Source of the DNA: Apostichopus parvimensis
Taxonomy: Eukaryota > Echinodermata > Holothuroidea > Aspidochirotida > Stichopodidae
Assembly (NCBI GenBank): GCA_000934455.1
Contig: KN883368.1
Location: forward strand, 75,584-102,295
Length of the DNA stretch: 26,712 bases
Reading direction: 5' to 3'
Positions 10,137 to 19,004 of the stretch are shown one piece after another. The stretch's first letter is position 1; every line of letters starts with the position of its first letter. The notes below the pieces were generated by a model. It saw nothing but the letters and a program-made list of their open reading frames with translations. It ran no database searches and was not told where the DNA came from. The position numbers and the translations under genes are program-made.

Positions 10137-10266
10137 CCTACATACATACATACACACATGCTGACAGACAGGCATACAGACATGCAGACAGACATACAGA
10201 CATACTGACAGATATACAGACAGACATACAGACATTCTGACAGACATTCTGACATACATACAGACA
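10137..10266. repeat. Imperfect ACAT/ACAG tetranucleotide microsatellite at the gap edge
   Basis: CATACATACATAC followed by mixed GACA/TACA units runs directly into the assembly gap. The YVCM-type translated frames on the minus strand come from this repeat and are not proteins. Confidence 0.9.
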
Positions 10267-11239
10267 NNNNNNNNNNNNNNNNNNNNNNNNNNNNNNNNNN
10301 NNNNNNNNNNNNNNNNNNNNNNNNNNNNNNNNNNNNNNNNNNNNNNNNNNNNNNNNNNNNNNNNNNNNNNNNNNNNNNNNNNNNNNNNNNNNNNNNNNNN
10401 NNNNNNNNNNNNNNNNNNNNNNNNNNNNNNNNNNNNNNNNNNNNNNNNNNNNNNNNNNNNNNNNNNNNNNNNNNNNNNNNNNNNNNNNNNNNNNNNNNNN
10501 NNNNNNNNNNNNNNNNNNNNNNNNNNNNNNNNNNNNNNNNNNNNNNNNNNNNNNNNNNNNNNNNNNNNNNNNNNNNNNNNNNNNNNNNNNNNNNNNNNNN
10601 NNNNNNNNNNNNNNNNNNNNNNNNNNNNNNNNNNNNNNNNNNNNNNNNNNNNNNNNNNNNNNNNNNNNNNNNNNNNNNNNNNNNNNNNNNNNNNNNNNNN
10701 NNNNNNNNNNNNNNNNNNNNNNNNNNNNNNNNNNNNNNNNNNNNNNNNNNNNNNNNNNNNNNNNNNNNNNNNNNNNNNNNNNNNNNNNNNNNNNNNNNNN
10801 NNNNNNNNNNNNNNNNNNNNNNNNNNNNNNNNNNNNNNNNNNNNNNNNNNNNNNNNNNNNNNNNNNNNNNNNNNNNNNNNNNNNNNNNNNNNNNNNNNNN
10901 NNNNNNNNNNNNNNNNNNNNNNNNNNNNNNNNNNNNNNNNNNNNNNNNNNNNNNNNNNNNNNNNNNNNNNNNNNNNNNNNNNNNNNNNNNNNNNNNNNNN
11001 NNNNNNNNNNNNNNNNNNNNNNNNNNNNNNNNNNNNNNNNNNNNNNNNNNNNNNNNNNNNNNNNNNNNNNNNNNNNNNNNNNNNNNNNNNNNNNNNNNNN
11101 NNNNNNNNNNNNNNNNNNNNNNNNNNNNNNNNNNNNNNNNNNNNNNNNNNNNNNNNNNNNNNNNNNNNNNNNNNNNNNNNNNNNNNNNNNNNNNNNNNNN
11201 NNNNNNNNNNNNNNNNNNNNNNNNNNNNNNNNNNNNNNN
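10267..11239. other. Assembly gap (973 N)
   Basis: A run of N. Both flanks are tandem repeats of different sequence, so the gap probably covers repeat arrays that could not be assembled, and its true length may differ. Long frames crossing it are artefacts. Confidence 0.99.
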
Positions 11240-11445
11240 CTACCACAGGACACAATGTCCTACCACAGGACACAATGTCCTATCACAGGACACAATTTCC
11301 TATCACAGGACACAATGTCCTATCACAGGACACAATGTCCTACCACAGGACAAAATGTCCTATCACAGCACACAATGTCCTACCACAGGACACAATGTCC
11401 TTTCACTGGACAAAACGTCCTACCATAGGAAAATAATGTCCTACT
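11240..11445. repeat. 20-bp minisatellite of a palindromic unit
   Basis: About ten units of period 20 (TACCACAGGACACAATGTCC and variants), most uniform next to the gap and decaying towards 11445. Each unit contains the inverted repeat AGGACA-CAA-TGTCCT, so either strand could form a series of small hairpins. The array probably continues into the gap. Confidence 0.93.
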
Positions 11446-12576
11446 AAATTTGTTCTCGGAGCAAGTGACGGGAGTATTTCACATATTGTCAAGTTATATC
11501 AATGTTAAAGTATTAATTACATATAATGGTGTATATAGTTTACATAATTTATATTGTGTTTGAATGCTTGCCACAGTAAACGTTTCTGCCAGCAGCAACC
11601 CCCCACCCCTCCCCCATCCCACCCTGATAATCTAGGTGTAGCATTGAGTGAATGCATTGAAAAAGGTGTTAGCATCATCCGTACAACATTACAATACAAT
11701 TCATGCGTTTTGGTTAAGTTTTGATTTTCGTTCTCTCTTGAGACGGATTTACATCACAGATTAATCTTGTCTTTATCGAAAAATAAAATATCCAGTCCCA
11801 TTGGCCATCTGAATTTCCTAAAACGGTTATTAACATTTGCCGTTTTACAATTAGGACATGCGTAGCCTATCACGCTGAAAGTATACAGGAGTATAGTATA
11901 GTCTTGTAGCTGCGATCATATATTTACGCATGCGCAGTTAGCTAACCACGAAACTACCGATCATCTGACGAGTCACTGCATTATAACGCATCTTTACTGC
12001 AAAACATCTCATCAGGAAACTGTTCTAGATAAAAGCTTCCTGGTTTTATGAACAATTAATTTGAAGTTTTATCGCAAACTACCATGCTCCATAATAATTG
12101 CAATGTTTTACAAAGTAGGTATAAAATTTGATCCTGGCAATAAGCACCTCTCTATGGTAGTTGATATCTTTGGTAGTCTATGGAAGATCTGATGTGCCAT
12201 TGACATGTTATCTATCTCAATTAATTCGTCAAACAATTTTTTTCCAGAAAATGTTGTTCAAAGTAGGTATAATATTTGATCCTGGCAATAAGCACCTCTC
12301 TTTTGTAGTCGATATCTTTGGTTGTCTATGGAAGATCTGATGTGCCATTGACATGTTACTATTCTCAATTCATTCGTCAACAATTTTTTTCTCCAGAAAA
12401 TGTATTAATTGATCAGCTTCTGTGATTGAAACAAGTAAAGGACAGAAAAAAGGAATTGCATTCAGGCACGCTGGAATTCATGATTTAGTTGAAAAAATAT
12501 CTAAAAAGAAATATATAAAGCTTATATATTATTCATTAAGTTTCAGCTATTGTATATTTTGAGGATTAAAACTTAA
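11446..12576. other. Intergenic with a 148-bp tandem duplication, no gene seen
   Basis: No coding exon recognised. Contains C-rich sequence near 11600-11625 and the duplicated block at 12103-12402. The remainder is AT-rich and plain. Confidence 0.6.
12103..12402. repeat. Two-copy tandem duplication, period about 148 bp
   Basis: Copy 1 (12103-12250) and copy 2 (12251-12402) share long identical runs, for example TTTGATCCTGGCAATAAGC and TCTATGGAAGATCTGATGTG. Differences are a few substitutions and 1-2-bp indels. Each copy ends in a T-rich tract and CCAG. A short minus-strand frame is open through part of each copy, but it has no recognisable protein pattern. Confidence 0.9.
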
Positions 12577-14040
12577 AGAGGTTATGAAATGAAAAATTTT
12601 CATGTCTTAGAATGGTTTATCTACATTACTACAACACCATCCTTGCACAACTTTCCGTAAATACGGCTTCAAACGCCAGAAATTCGCTGTCAAAGTATTC
12701 CCCAGAGACCTCTCGAGCTGCCACTCGTGAAAAAAAGCAAAGCTGCCCACCGCAGTTCATCTGACGTCATTAAAGGAACCATTTCAGCCAAAGCTGACTC
12801 CCCGCTGTTTACCGATACGGCGTTACACAGTTTACTACATGTAACCACAACACTCTTTTCATCAATTGAAAATGTCTTCTCCCGAATCTTCCGATTCCGA
12901 GGAAATCTCTCAGGACATTCGTAAGCTTTGACGAAAATTATTTTCTTGAGGAAGAAGAGGAGGAAATAGTTTTCGAGGGTGATGAAGATAATATCGGTGT
13001 TTTTCCCTATCAATTGAGCCCCTTGCAGAAGAATTGTAAAACGATCCCGGTGGCCGAGACGCGTCGCTGCCGATCGAAGTCCCCGAGCAGAACGGTTGGA
13101 CGACCCTGAACCGAAACTGGTCGGTTGAGCATAAACAAAACCACCGTTATTAAGACCATCATATGATTTAAATTATCTCGAATGTCGATGATCCTGCTAC
13201 TTAACTTCGTAGCGAAGCTTCTATAATTTTGTGTCTTACAGTGCAAGGAAAATGTGACATTCTGTACATTGCAACCCTACAGTACTAGTAGTGGTAACAT
13301 GGGGTCTAGACCTAACTAATAGACGTTGTATAACAGGCTAGCCCGTGTAATTGTATCATCCAACTGTTACGTAAAATCATAACACAACGCCAGTTTTACC
13401 ACAAAAGAAAACTTGCAGATCTAGTATTGATTGTTCTTAAACGAACCGACTTTAAAATCTGTGCGAAATATTAGGTAACCATAAAAAAAAATCGTCATTT
13501 GCTGTATCAAGGAGGCCTAGGCTATGGTCATAACAAGTAATTTGGCAACAGTATAGGCCTACAGGCACTCGTAACGTTGTGTATGTGTAGTGTTTTGAGC
13601 GAGTCGTGTTCAAATTCTTCGATTTCTGTCATCTTTTGGAAAAGCTTGCAGTAGAAATTCGTCTTTACTTGTGGTGGAGCAACCTGATACCACATATCGG
13701 CTCGGCATTTTTAACATTTACGAGATAAATTTACGTAAAAACAAACTCCAAACACCAAATCTCAATTACTACGGAGCACTGCAACAGTGTAATGGTGTGT
13801 GTTTTCAGACGTTTAAGAATGTAAACATAGCGTCTCGGAAGTGAGCTGAGTTCCTCGACTGACGTCACGCCGCGTTACCGTAAATACAACAATTTTTAGA
13901 AAGTTTTTATTACCCTCGAATTTTTGATCGTTTATTCCTCGAGGATGCAAGCTTCGTTTGACACAAATTGGGTATCATTGGAAAGCTACGAGTGTACAGA
14001 ATACGATAATAAAGAATTTTTTTTTCATTTCATAACCTCT
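12577..14040. mobile_element. TTAA-flanked inverted-repeat DNA transposon (Kolobok- or piggyBac-like), 1,464 bp
   Basis: The left end reads AGAGGTTATGAAATGAAAAA (12577-12596), and the right end (14021-14040) is its exact reverse complement, a perfect 20-bp terminal inverted repeat. TTAA directly flanks both ends (12573-12576 and 14041-14044). TTAA duplications are known for piggyBac and Kolobok elements; the AG-starting end fits Kolobok better than the usual C-starting piggyBac end, which is inference. TGACGTCA occurs near each end (12762-12769 and 13860-13867). The interior has only a broken coding remnant (12872-13034), so this copy is non-autonomous or a deletion derivative. Confidence 0.82.
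12872..13034 (+). pseudogene. Frameshifted ORF remnant inside the TTAA transposon
   Basis: An ATG at 12872 opens a Ser/Glu-rich 19-residue frame (MSSPESSDSEEISQDIRKL) that stops at 12929-12931. Shifting by one base from 12930 gives a further open stretch: a run of six Glu, then an acidic segment and FPYQLSP, ending near 13034. The layout (Ser/Asp/Glu-rich start, then a PYQ.xP motif) resembles the N-terminus of transposon-linked invertebrate proteins carrying a P2X7-type intracellular domain. That resemblance is from memory and weak. The GTAAGC at 12919 could instead be a splice donor. No downstream domain is recognisable, so I treat it as a decayed gene start. Confidence 0.3.
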
Positions 14041-16649
14041 TTAAAATATCTCGAAAGAATTTAAAAAAATTACCTGCAAATTGTTAACCATTCCTGAGTC
14101 GAGAGTCAGGTCAGTCCGGGGGAAAATAAGTCACGCCCCCCCCCCATGTTGGGTTTTCACTTTTCCATTTTAATGAGAATAAATTATTATTTTCCCCATT
14201 TCCCAAGGCCCCCTCCCAATTAATCCCAGCCCCTGTGTTGTATCCCTCTGACCCGCTCCCTTGCAATGATTAAACGGTGCCTAGACCCCGGGGTTGGGAA
14301 AGCCCGATAGAGGGGTGGGGATGCCCCACAACTATTTGAAAGGCAATAGTTTTTTACGTTAACACATTGATCTGGAACCTGCTCCCCCCCCCCCCCCCCC
14401 ATCCATCTGTCATTTCCGATCTGATAACCTGTTTCGGGGATACCGTTCCACATAGTTGACTCACTTTGAACGTTTTACGGCTCTTTTGCGTTTCTATAGC
14501 CTCAGTACAGACTGATCAGTTAGACCGTGAAGTTTATAGACGTACGGTACTTCAGTTAACCTTGGAAACCAGTTGGGATTTACTAGAATACTATTCTTTG
14601 AAAAGTAAGTATACATCAGCGATAATATTGCCCTTTGAGTTAGTGAGTGATCAAAGTTTCCAGACTATATGGAAGTAAAATAAAAATCGTAGAAACATGA
14701 CGTAATTTACTTTTCGTTTGAAAAAAAAGAAGAACACTCATATAGGCCTATATTACCCAAAGAACCGATAAATCACGCGACCATCTCGTGATAATCACGT
14801 TTGGTTTACACAGGTACGATCAATCTGTCACCTCTGTTGCTTTATACAATGTCTTAGTAATTTAAAGTATCCGTTTCGTTGTATTTCAAATGACGTTCAA
14901 GTAACGTTCGCACGTGACACGAATCATTAATTATTTCGTATCTTTTTAGAGTAGTTCACTCCTTGAAGTTTCTTAGCAAAAACTTTTCCAAGAGCAGAAA
15001 CATGCAGTAATCATAGAAGGATCATGTACAAACAAAAAAAAAAACTCAAAAGAAAAAAAAGAAATTTGGTCTCAGTTTTAAAACACGGTGCTACTGTTTC
15101 ACTTTTGTCAACGAAAACCACAGATAATCATAACTATAAGTAATGACGTCTGAAATTACAGTATATGAAATATGAATGGAACAACATTTTTTATAGGACT
15201 GAAACTTTAGTCTACTTTGCATCCGTTTCTTCTGTCTTCTTTCTGATAAAATAACTACAATCTTAGAAATTCGTACTTTCGATTCAGTGTGTAGATTTAA
15301 AAACAAAGTTGTTCAGTACGGTGGCCGAGAAGTTTCAAGCTCTCAAACCTGGGATATCAGGAAACAGTCGAAACGTTTTCTTGCATTTGTTTAGCAACTT
15401 CAGATAAAGGTGGTATACCCCATATATATCCATTGACTTACGCACTAAATCGCAAAGTAATGTGGGCTTTAAATCCTTGTAGAAGTTCTCACTAGCTTAA
15501 CTATTCCCATCACTAGACAGCTGACTAGTTGGCCATTCATGGCACCTTCAATTTTCCGTATCATGACCAGGTAATATTTCAGTTAGCTAAGACTGTACAT
15601 GCCCGAGGTTTTCGTCACTTGTGAACAAGTTCTCTTTATAATTCACCAGTAAACAATATGTTGCATTGTGAGGTCCTATAAAGGAGTTTAAAATTACCTA
15701 AATAAACCCAATTTTCGTACCACATGTACTTCCATTCCTGTACTCTAATATCACATCTACAATAAAGTAGATCCTGTTTGAGAAAATATCGAAAAAAGAA
15801 AACAAAAACGATGACCTCCTGTTGCTTCTCCTGAGAACACTCTACACTTAATATAGATATTCTGAATGGAATATATCACCCAAAGGTATCAACCTTACTA
15901 TTCAAACTAATTAGTACTTGATTACCTTAAAGCTCTCTCCTTCATCACACTTGTCTCAATTTCAAGTTGAAGTAACGAGTAATTAAATGAATTTCAATCG
16001 ATCCGCCGTCTCGCAAACTTTTTAATAGTTTTCTATATTAAGCTTCTTTCATCACTTGAAACGACATGACCTCATAAATAACCTTGTATTTTAATGGTAT
16101 TTTAATTGTTTAATATCATCGATAAATCTGCTCTAAATGGGTCTTTTACTGGATTAACGGAGACACAAATCCAATCATCATTATTTGTTCTTGTTATTGA
16201 GATACTCGCAATGAACGACTTTTGCAAACATGCAGCGAATCAATTCGATGTTCACTCCTTTTGGGCGATTTCACAGCACCTTCCCATCCTACAGACAAAA
16301 CGTTGAACCCATCGATTGGGTAAATCTATCAAATTGAACAAGAGTCTTCTTGTAGGTTTGGTGAAATTTGTAGAGACATCTATCATAAAACCTAAAGATG
16401 ATAGTTAGGGTTGTTCCTCTCCCCCCCCCCCCCCCCCTCCTTTAACCTCAGAATGTAAGCATGTATAAATGGTCTCTAAAAAAATGGTCTCTTGAAAATG
16501 ATTTCTAGGACAAATATGAATATGACGGCTTAATTATACTCAGTAAAAACCTACTCTGATTTATAATACATCTGATAAAAATTTATAAAAGCAGAAATGA
16601 TGCACACAAAAAACAAAACGGAAAAACTGTCTGGAAAGAAATCAGCATA

Positions 16650-16655
16650 TTTATT
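16650..16655 (-). promoter_or_regulatory. Candidate polyadenylation signal of the cytochrome c gene
   Basis: TTTATT on the plus strand, read as AATAAA on the minus strand, about 172 bases after the cytochrome c stop codon. Confidence 0.45.
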
Positions 16656-16746
16656 TAGGATCGAAACAGTATTGTTAGGTTGGAACGTGTTTGGATCACG
16701 GGTAAAATAAAATCGTACACAATTACAATTTTGGAATGATTCGCGG

Positions 16747-16812
16747 TGACGTTTTAATGACGTAGTAGTGACGTAGCCGGATAACATAGTGCAGTTGACG
16801 TTAGTGACGTCA
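16747..16812. promoter_or_regulatory. Cluster of five TGACG (CRE/ATF-like) motifs
   Basis: TGACG begins at 16747, 16758, 16769, 16796 and 16805; the last is the full palindrome TGACGTCA (16805-16812). The first three are spaced exactly 11 bp. The cluster lies in the 3' flank, probably the 3' UTR, of the cytochrome c gene. TGACGTCA is the CREB/ATF site; function here is inference. Confidence 0.45.
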
Positions 16813-16826
16813 CCATGTGCTCAGGG

Positions 16827-16981
16827 TTACGCCTTCTTTGGATCGGTGGCGTCCTTTAAGTATGATATGACGTCCTTTCTATCTTGTTTGTTCTCACATA
16901 ATCCCTTGAACATCATTCCAGTACCTGGTATGTGAACCTTCGTCATGTAATATACCAGAGACTCGTCACCCCAAATAATTC
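16827..16981 (-). CDS. CYCS: Cytochrome c, terminal exon (residues 70-120)
   Basis: Minus-strand exon with acceptor TCTCTTCAG before 16981 and a TAA stop at 16829-16827. It completes the split Gly70 codon, then reads IIWGDESL (I71-L78), matching the conserved IIWGEDTL of animal cytochrome c with W73. HIPGTGM (86-92) supplies the axial heme ligand Met92, where the usual text is YIPGTKM. The C-terminal helix about 103-115 (DRKDVISYLKDAT) matches the family. Between Y81 and I87 two residues are missing relative to mammalian cytochrome c, in the stretch that normally reads ENPKK, and Lys79 (mammalian numbering) is Gly91. Exon phase, acceptor and continuous homology make the join with 18236-18443 secure. 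Confidence 0.95.
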
Positions 16982-18235
16982 CTGAAGAGAAACAAAAATA
17001 AAAATGTGGATATTAATTTCCGTTTTTATGTTTCTGTTTAGGTTTCGTCCAAAAAGCAAGCGTTGTATGTTGCAATTGCCGCTTCAACATTACGCGCCTC
17101 TTAACACTTTATGGCTTTTAAACAATGTTTAAAACGCATTCAAAATGTGTCCATATTGAAAATGGATGTCGTCCATTGGTAAACGGTTGTTTACATAAAG
17201 TTAAACGTAAATAATATGTTGGCTGAGTAATCAGAAATTATAAAATAATACATTAAACAATAACAATTAGATTTGTATTGAGCAGACGACACCATTATGA
17301 ATTCAGCTTTAAAGGAGCAATCCGAAGGGTACAGGATTTAGTATATTTGACAGGAAAGACAGACAGAATAGAGAAAGATGGAGAGGGGAGGGCGAGGAGG
17401 GGGGAGGGGACATTAAAACATTAAAAACTGCTTTCAGATCAAATAAAATGAATTTAGAAACTAAGATCTATTGTTTTTAATGTTTTAACCTTATTCTCTT
17501 GTTTTGTGCACTGTTTGATACTCATAAAAGGTTGTTAACTTTCAAGTAGCCGAACTTTTTTTTCAAGGACGCCAAACAAAAGTTTAGGAAATTACATTTT
17601 TTATATTTAATAACCAGAAAGGACTTTGACATATCGTGTTATTTATCATAATATCGAGTTTTAATAACTTTGCATTTACACGTTGATTTTCTTGACCTAA
17701 CAAGAATTCCATAATGGTTCATATCTTCCCTTCAAGGTAAACGACAAAGAAAAAACCAATATCGCCAATAAATTAAGTCCTCTGATTAAAGTGATGAGAT
17801 TGATTTGATTGGGATTTCCAAATGGCTTTTGAATATGCCTCTTTGAACGAGCTACATACACAATGCATGCCCATGTGTTCATACAGTGAAAGCAAAAAAA
17901 AAAGTTATAAGATAAATGATGAAACACGCATAAAACCTTTAAACATAGTGAATGGAATTCTTAAAACGTCATTTGCTAAATTGGTCTCATAAATTTATAA
18001 ATCTGAGCCGTATTTTTTTCCTCAGAAGGATATCAAAAGATTTATGTGAGTAAAATCGACTAACGAAACTGTGCAGTAGTCATAATTGTGATTGAAAAAC
18101 TGTTTATTCCAACCAATGAAGAGTAAAAAAAAAGAAGATATCTGAAGTCCCTCCTTTACATTATAGCTGTTAGCTTACCACTGTCCAAGCCCCCCTCCCC
18201 CTCCCCCCAAAAAGGGGGACCGATCAATTACTAAC
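16982..18235 (-). other. CYCS: Cytochrome c intron (1,254 bp, phase 1)
   Basis: Minus-strand donor GTTAGT (from 18235) and acceptor TTCAG (ending 16982). It splits the glycine codon matching Gly56 of mammalian cytochrome c, which is where I recall the vertebrate coding intron lies. The interior is AT-rich with a G-rich patch (about 17380-17410) and a C-rich patch (18190-18208). No further exon seen. Confidence 0.9.
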
Positions 18236-18443
18236 CTTTCTTCTTTTCTGATTCCGGGTACCCCTTGGCATAGTCAAAGTCAGGTAGAGTGCTCGCAGTG
18301 CGCCCCCAAAGTGCGTATAGATTTGGGCCCATTTTGTGTTTCATGTCCTTAGAGATGGCATGGCAACCAGCGCAGTGTTCTTTAAAAATCTTCGCGCCTT
18401 TTTTAGGATCTCCGGTTGCGTCGTCTGTTTTTAGGATTGTCAT
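18236..18443 (-). CDS. CYCS: Cytochrome c, first coding exon (residues 1-70)
   Basis: Encodes the N-terminal half of a small soluble heme protein that carries electrons from complex III to complex IV in the mitochondrial intermembrane space. CAGCH at residues 24-28 is the covalent heme site (CxxCH) with axial His28. K35-HK-G39PNL, R48 and Y58 match invariant positions of the family. The ATG at 18443 is the only in-frame Met before the heme motif; upstream the frame stays open from a TTG at 18503. It gives about ten extra residues before GDPKKG compared with mammalian MGDVEKG. Residues 59-69 (AKGYPESEKKK) are four longer than the usual TAANKNK loop. A splice acceptor (CATTTCGCAG) may lie just upstream, making 18465 the first base of this exon, as expected if exon 1 is noncoding. 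Intact exons and introns argue against a retrocopy. It could be a tissue-specific paralogue. Confidence 0.95.
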
Positions 18444-18445
18444 CT

Positions 18446-18460
18446 TTAGCAAATTACCAT
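18446..18460 (-). promoter_or_regulatory. Minimal upstream ORF before the cytochrome c start
   Basis: ATG GTA ATT TGC TAA on the minus strand, with its stop two bases before the main ATG at 18443. The uORF start lies in CCATGG. If the transcript includes this stretch, ribosomes would have to scan past it or reinitiate. Confidence 0.4.
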
Positions 18461-18465
18461 GGAAA

Positions 18466-18700
18466 CTGCGAAATGAATGAGAACAGCAGTCGAGGTAAAG
18501 CAACTGAGGAGGCCGCGGGGGTGGGGGTGGAGGAAGGGGAATGGTGGGGTCGGTAGTGGGAACTATTTTAGAGGTGATCTACTCGCACGTACACACGTAA
18601 TTGACAGCTTTTATATACTTCGACATTTTCGGTATTTTTAATGCATGTCGTTGGACTGTCAATATTAGAACGGGCAAACTGCGGGACGGGGGGGGGGGGG
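18466..18700. other. Upstream region of the cytochrome c gene
   Basis: G-rich on the plus strand (about 18508-18562) and ending in a run of 13 G (18688-18700). Any 5' untranslated exon and promoter of the minus-strand gene should lie here or further up, but I cannot identify them. Confidence 0.5.
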
Positions 18701-19004
18701 CAGGCTCGTAGCCAGGAATTTGCCAAGGGAGGGACGAAAATGTAGGCAATCTATCAGAGCCGTAGATTCGGCATTGTAAACTATCTAAGCGTAGCGCCAC
18801 CATATTGGCGCAAAGCGTACAAGAAAATTTTGGCTGAAAATGCCTCCCAGATCGCTGGAAATGGCACTTACCAGGCCTTGTAAGTTGCATCTTAGCATTT
18901 TCTCTTTTGAAATTACTAGCGATATCATAAAAACATTAAAAAATGTTTAAAAAAATATGCTCAAGGGGGGGGCGGCTGCCCCCTCCCCCTTGGCTACGCG
19001 CCTG
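18701..19004. mobile_element. MITE of 304 bp with CAGGCKCGTAGCCA ends, inserted in poly-G
   Basis: The left end reads CAGGCTCGTAGCCAGG and the right end is the reverse complement of CAGGCGCGTAGCCAAGG, so the terminal inverted repeats match at all but two of the first 16 positions. Inside the ends the left arm is GGGA-rich and the right arm C-rich. Both flanks are G runs (13 before, 10 after), consistent with an 8-bp target duplication in poly-G but not proving it. The interior has no coding capacity. hAT-like by end sequence and size; this is inference. Confidence 0.75.

Larger units (their letters stand above)
14041..16826. other. Intergenic, no gene seen
   Basis: Contains poly-C runs (14384-14400 with 17 C; 16421-16437 with 17 C), C-rich sequence at 14137-14225 and one TAGGCCTA (14743-14750). 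Open frames at 14466-14678 and 16106-16306 have no recognisable pattern. The last part is the 3' flank of the cytochrome c gene. Confidence 0.6.

Noticed and set aside
10016..11273. Long minus-strand open frames crossing the gap
   Set aside because: They consist mainly of unknown bases and of translated tetranucleotide repeat; nothing supports a protein.
12690..13013. Minus-strand frame of 107 codons in the TTAA transposon
   Set aside because: Opposite strand of the acidic ORF remnant; no recognisable domain.
14220..14453. Minus-strand frame with Gly/Pro-rich composition
   Set aside because: Derived from poly-C and C-rich DNA; no supported homology.
16551..16787. Minus-strand frame of 78 codons after the cytochrome c stop
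   Set aside because: No recognisable pattern; it lies in the probable 3' UTR and its start falls in the TGACG cluster.
18444..18503. Twenty-residue upstream extension of cytochrome c
   Set aside because: It begins at TTG, contains a likely splice acceptor and has no counterpart in the family; ATG at 18443 fits better.
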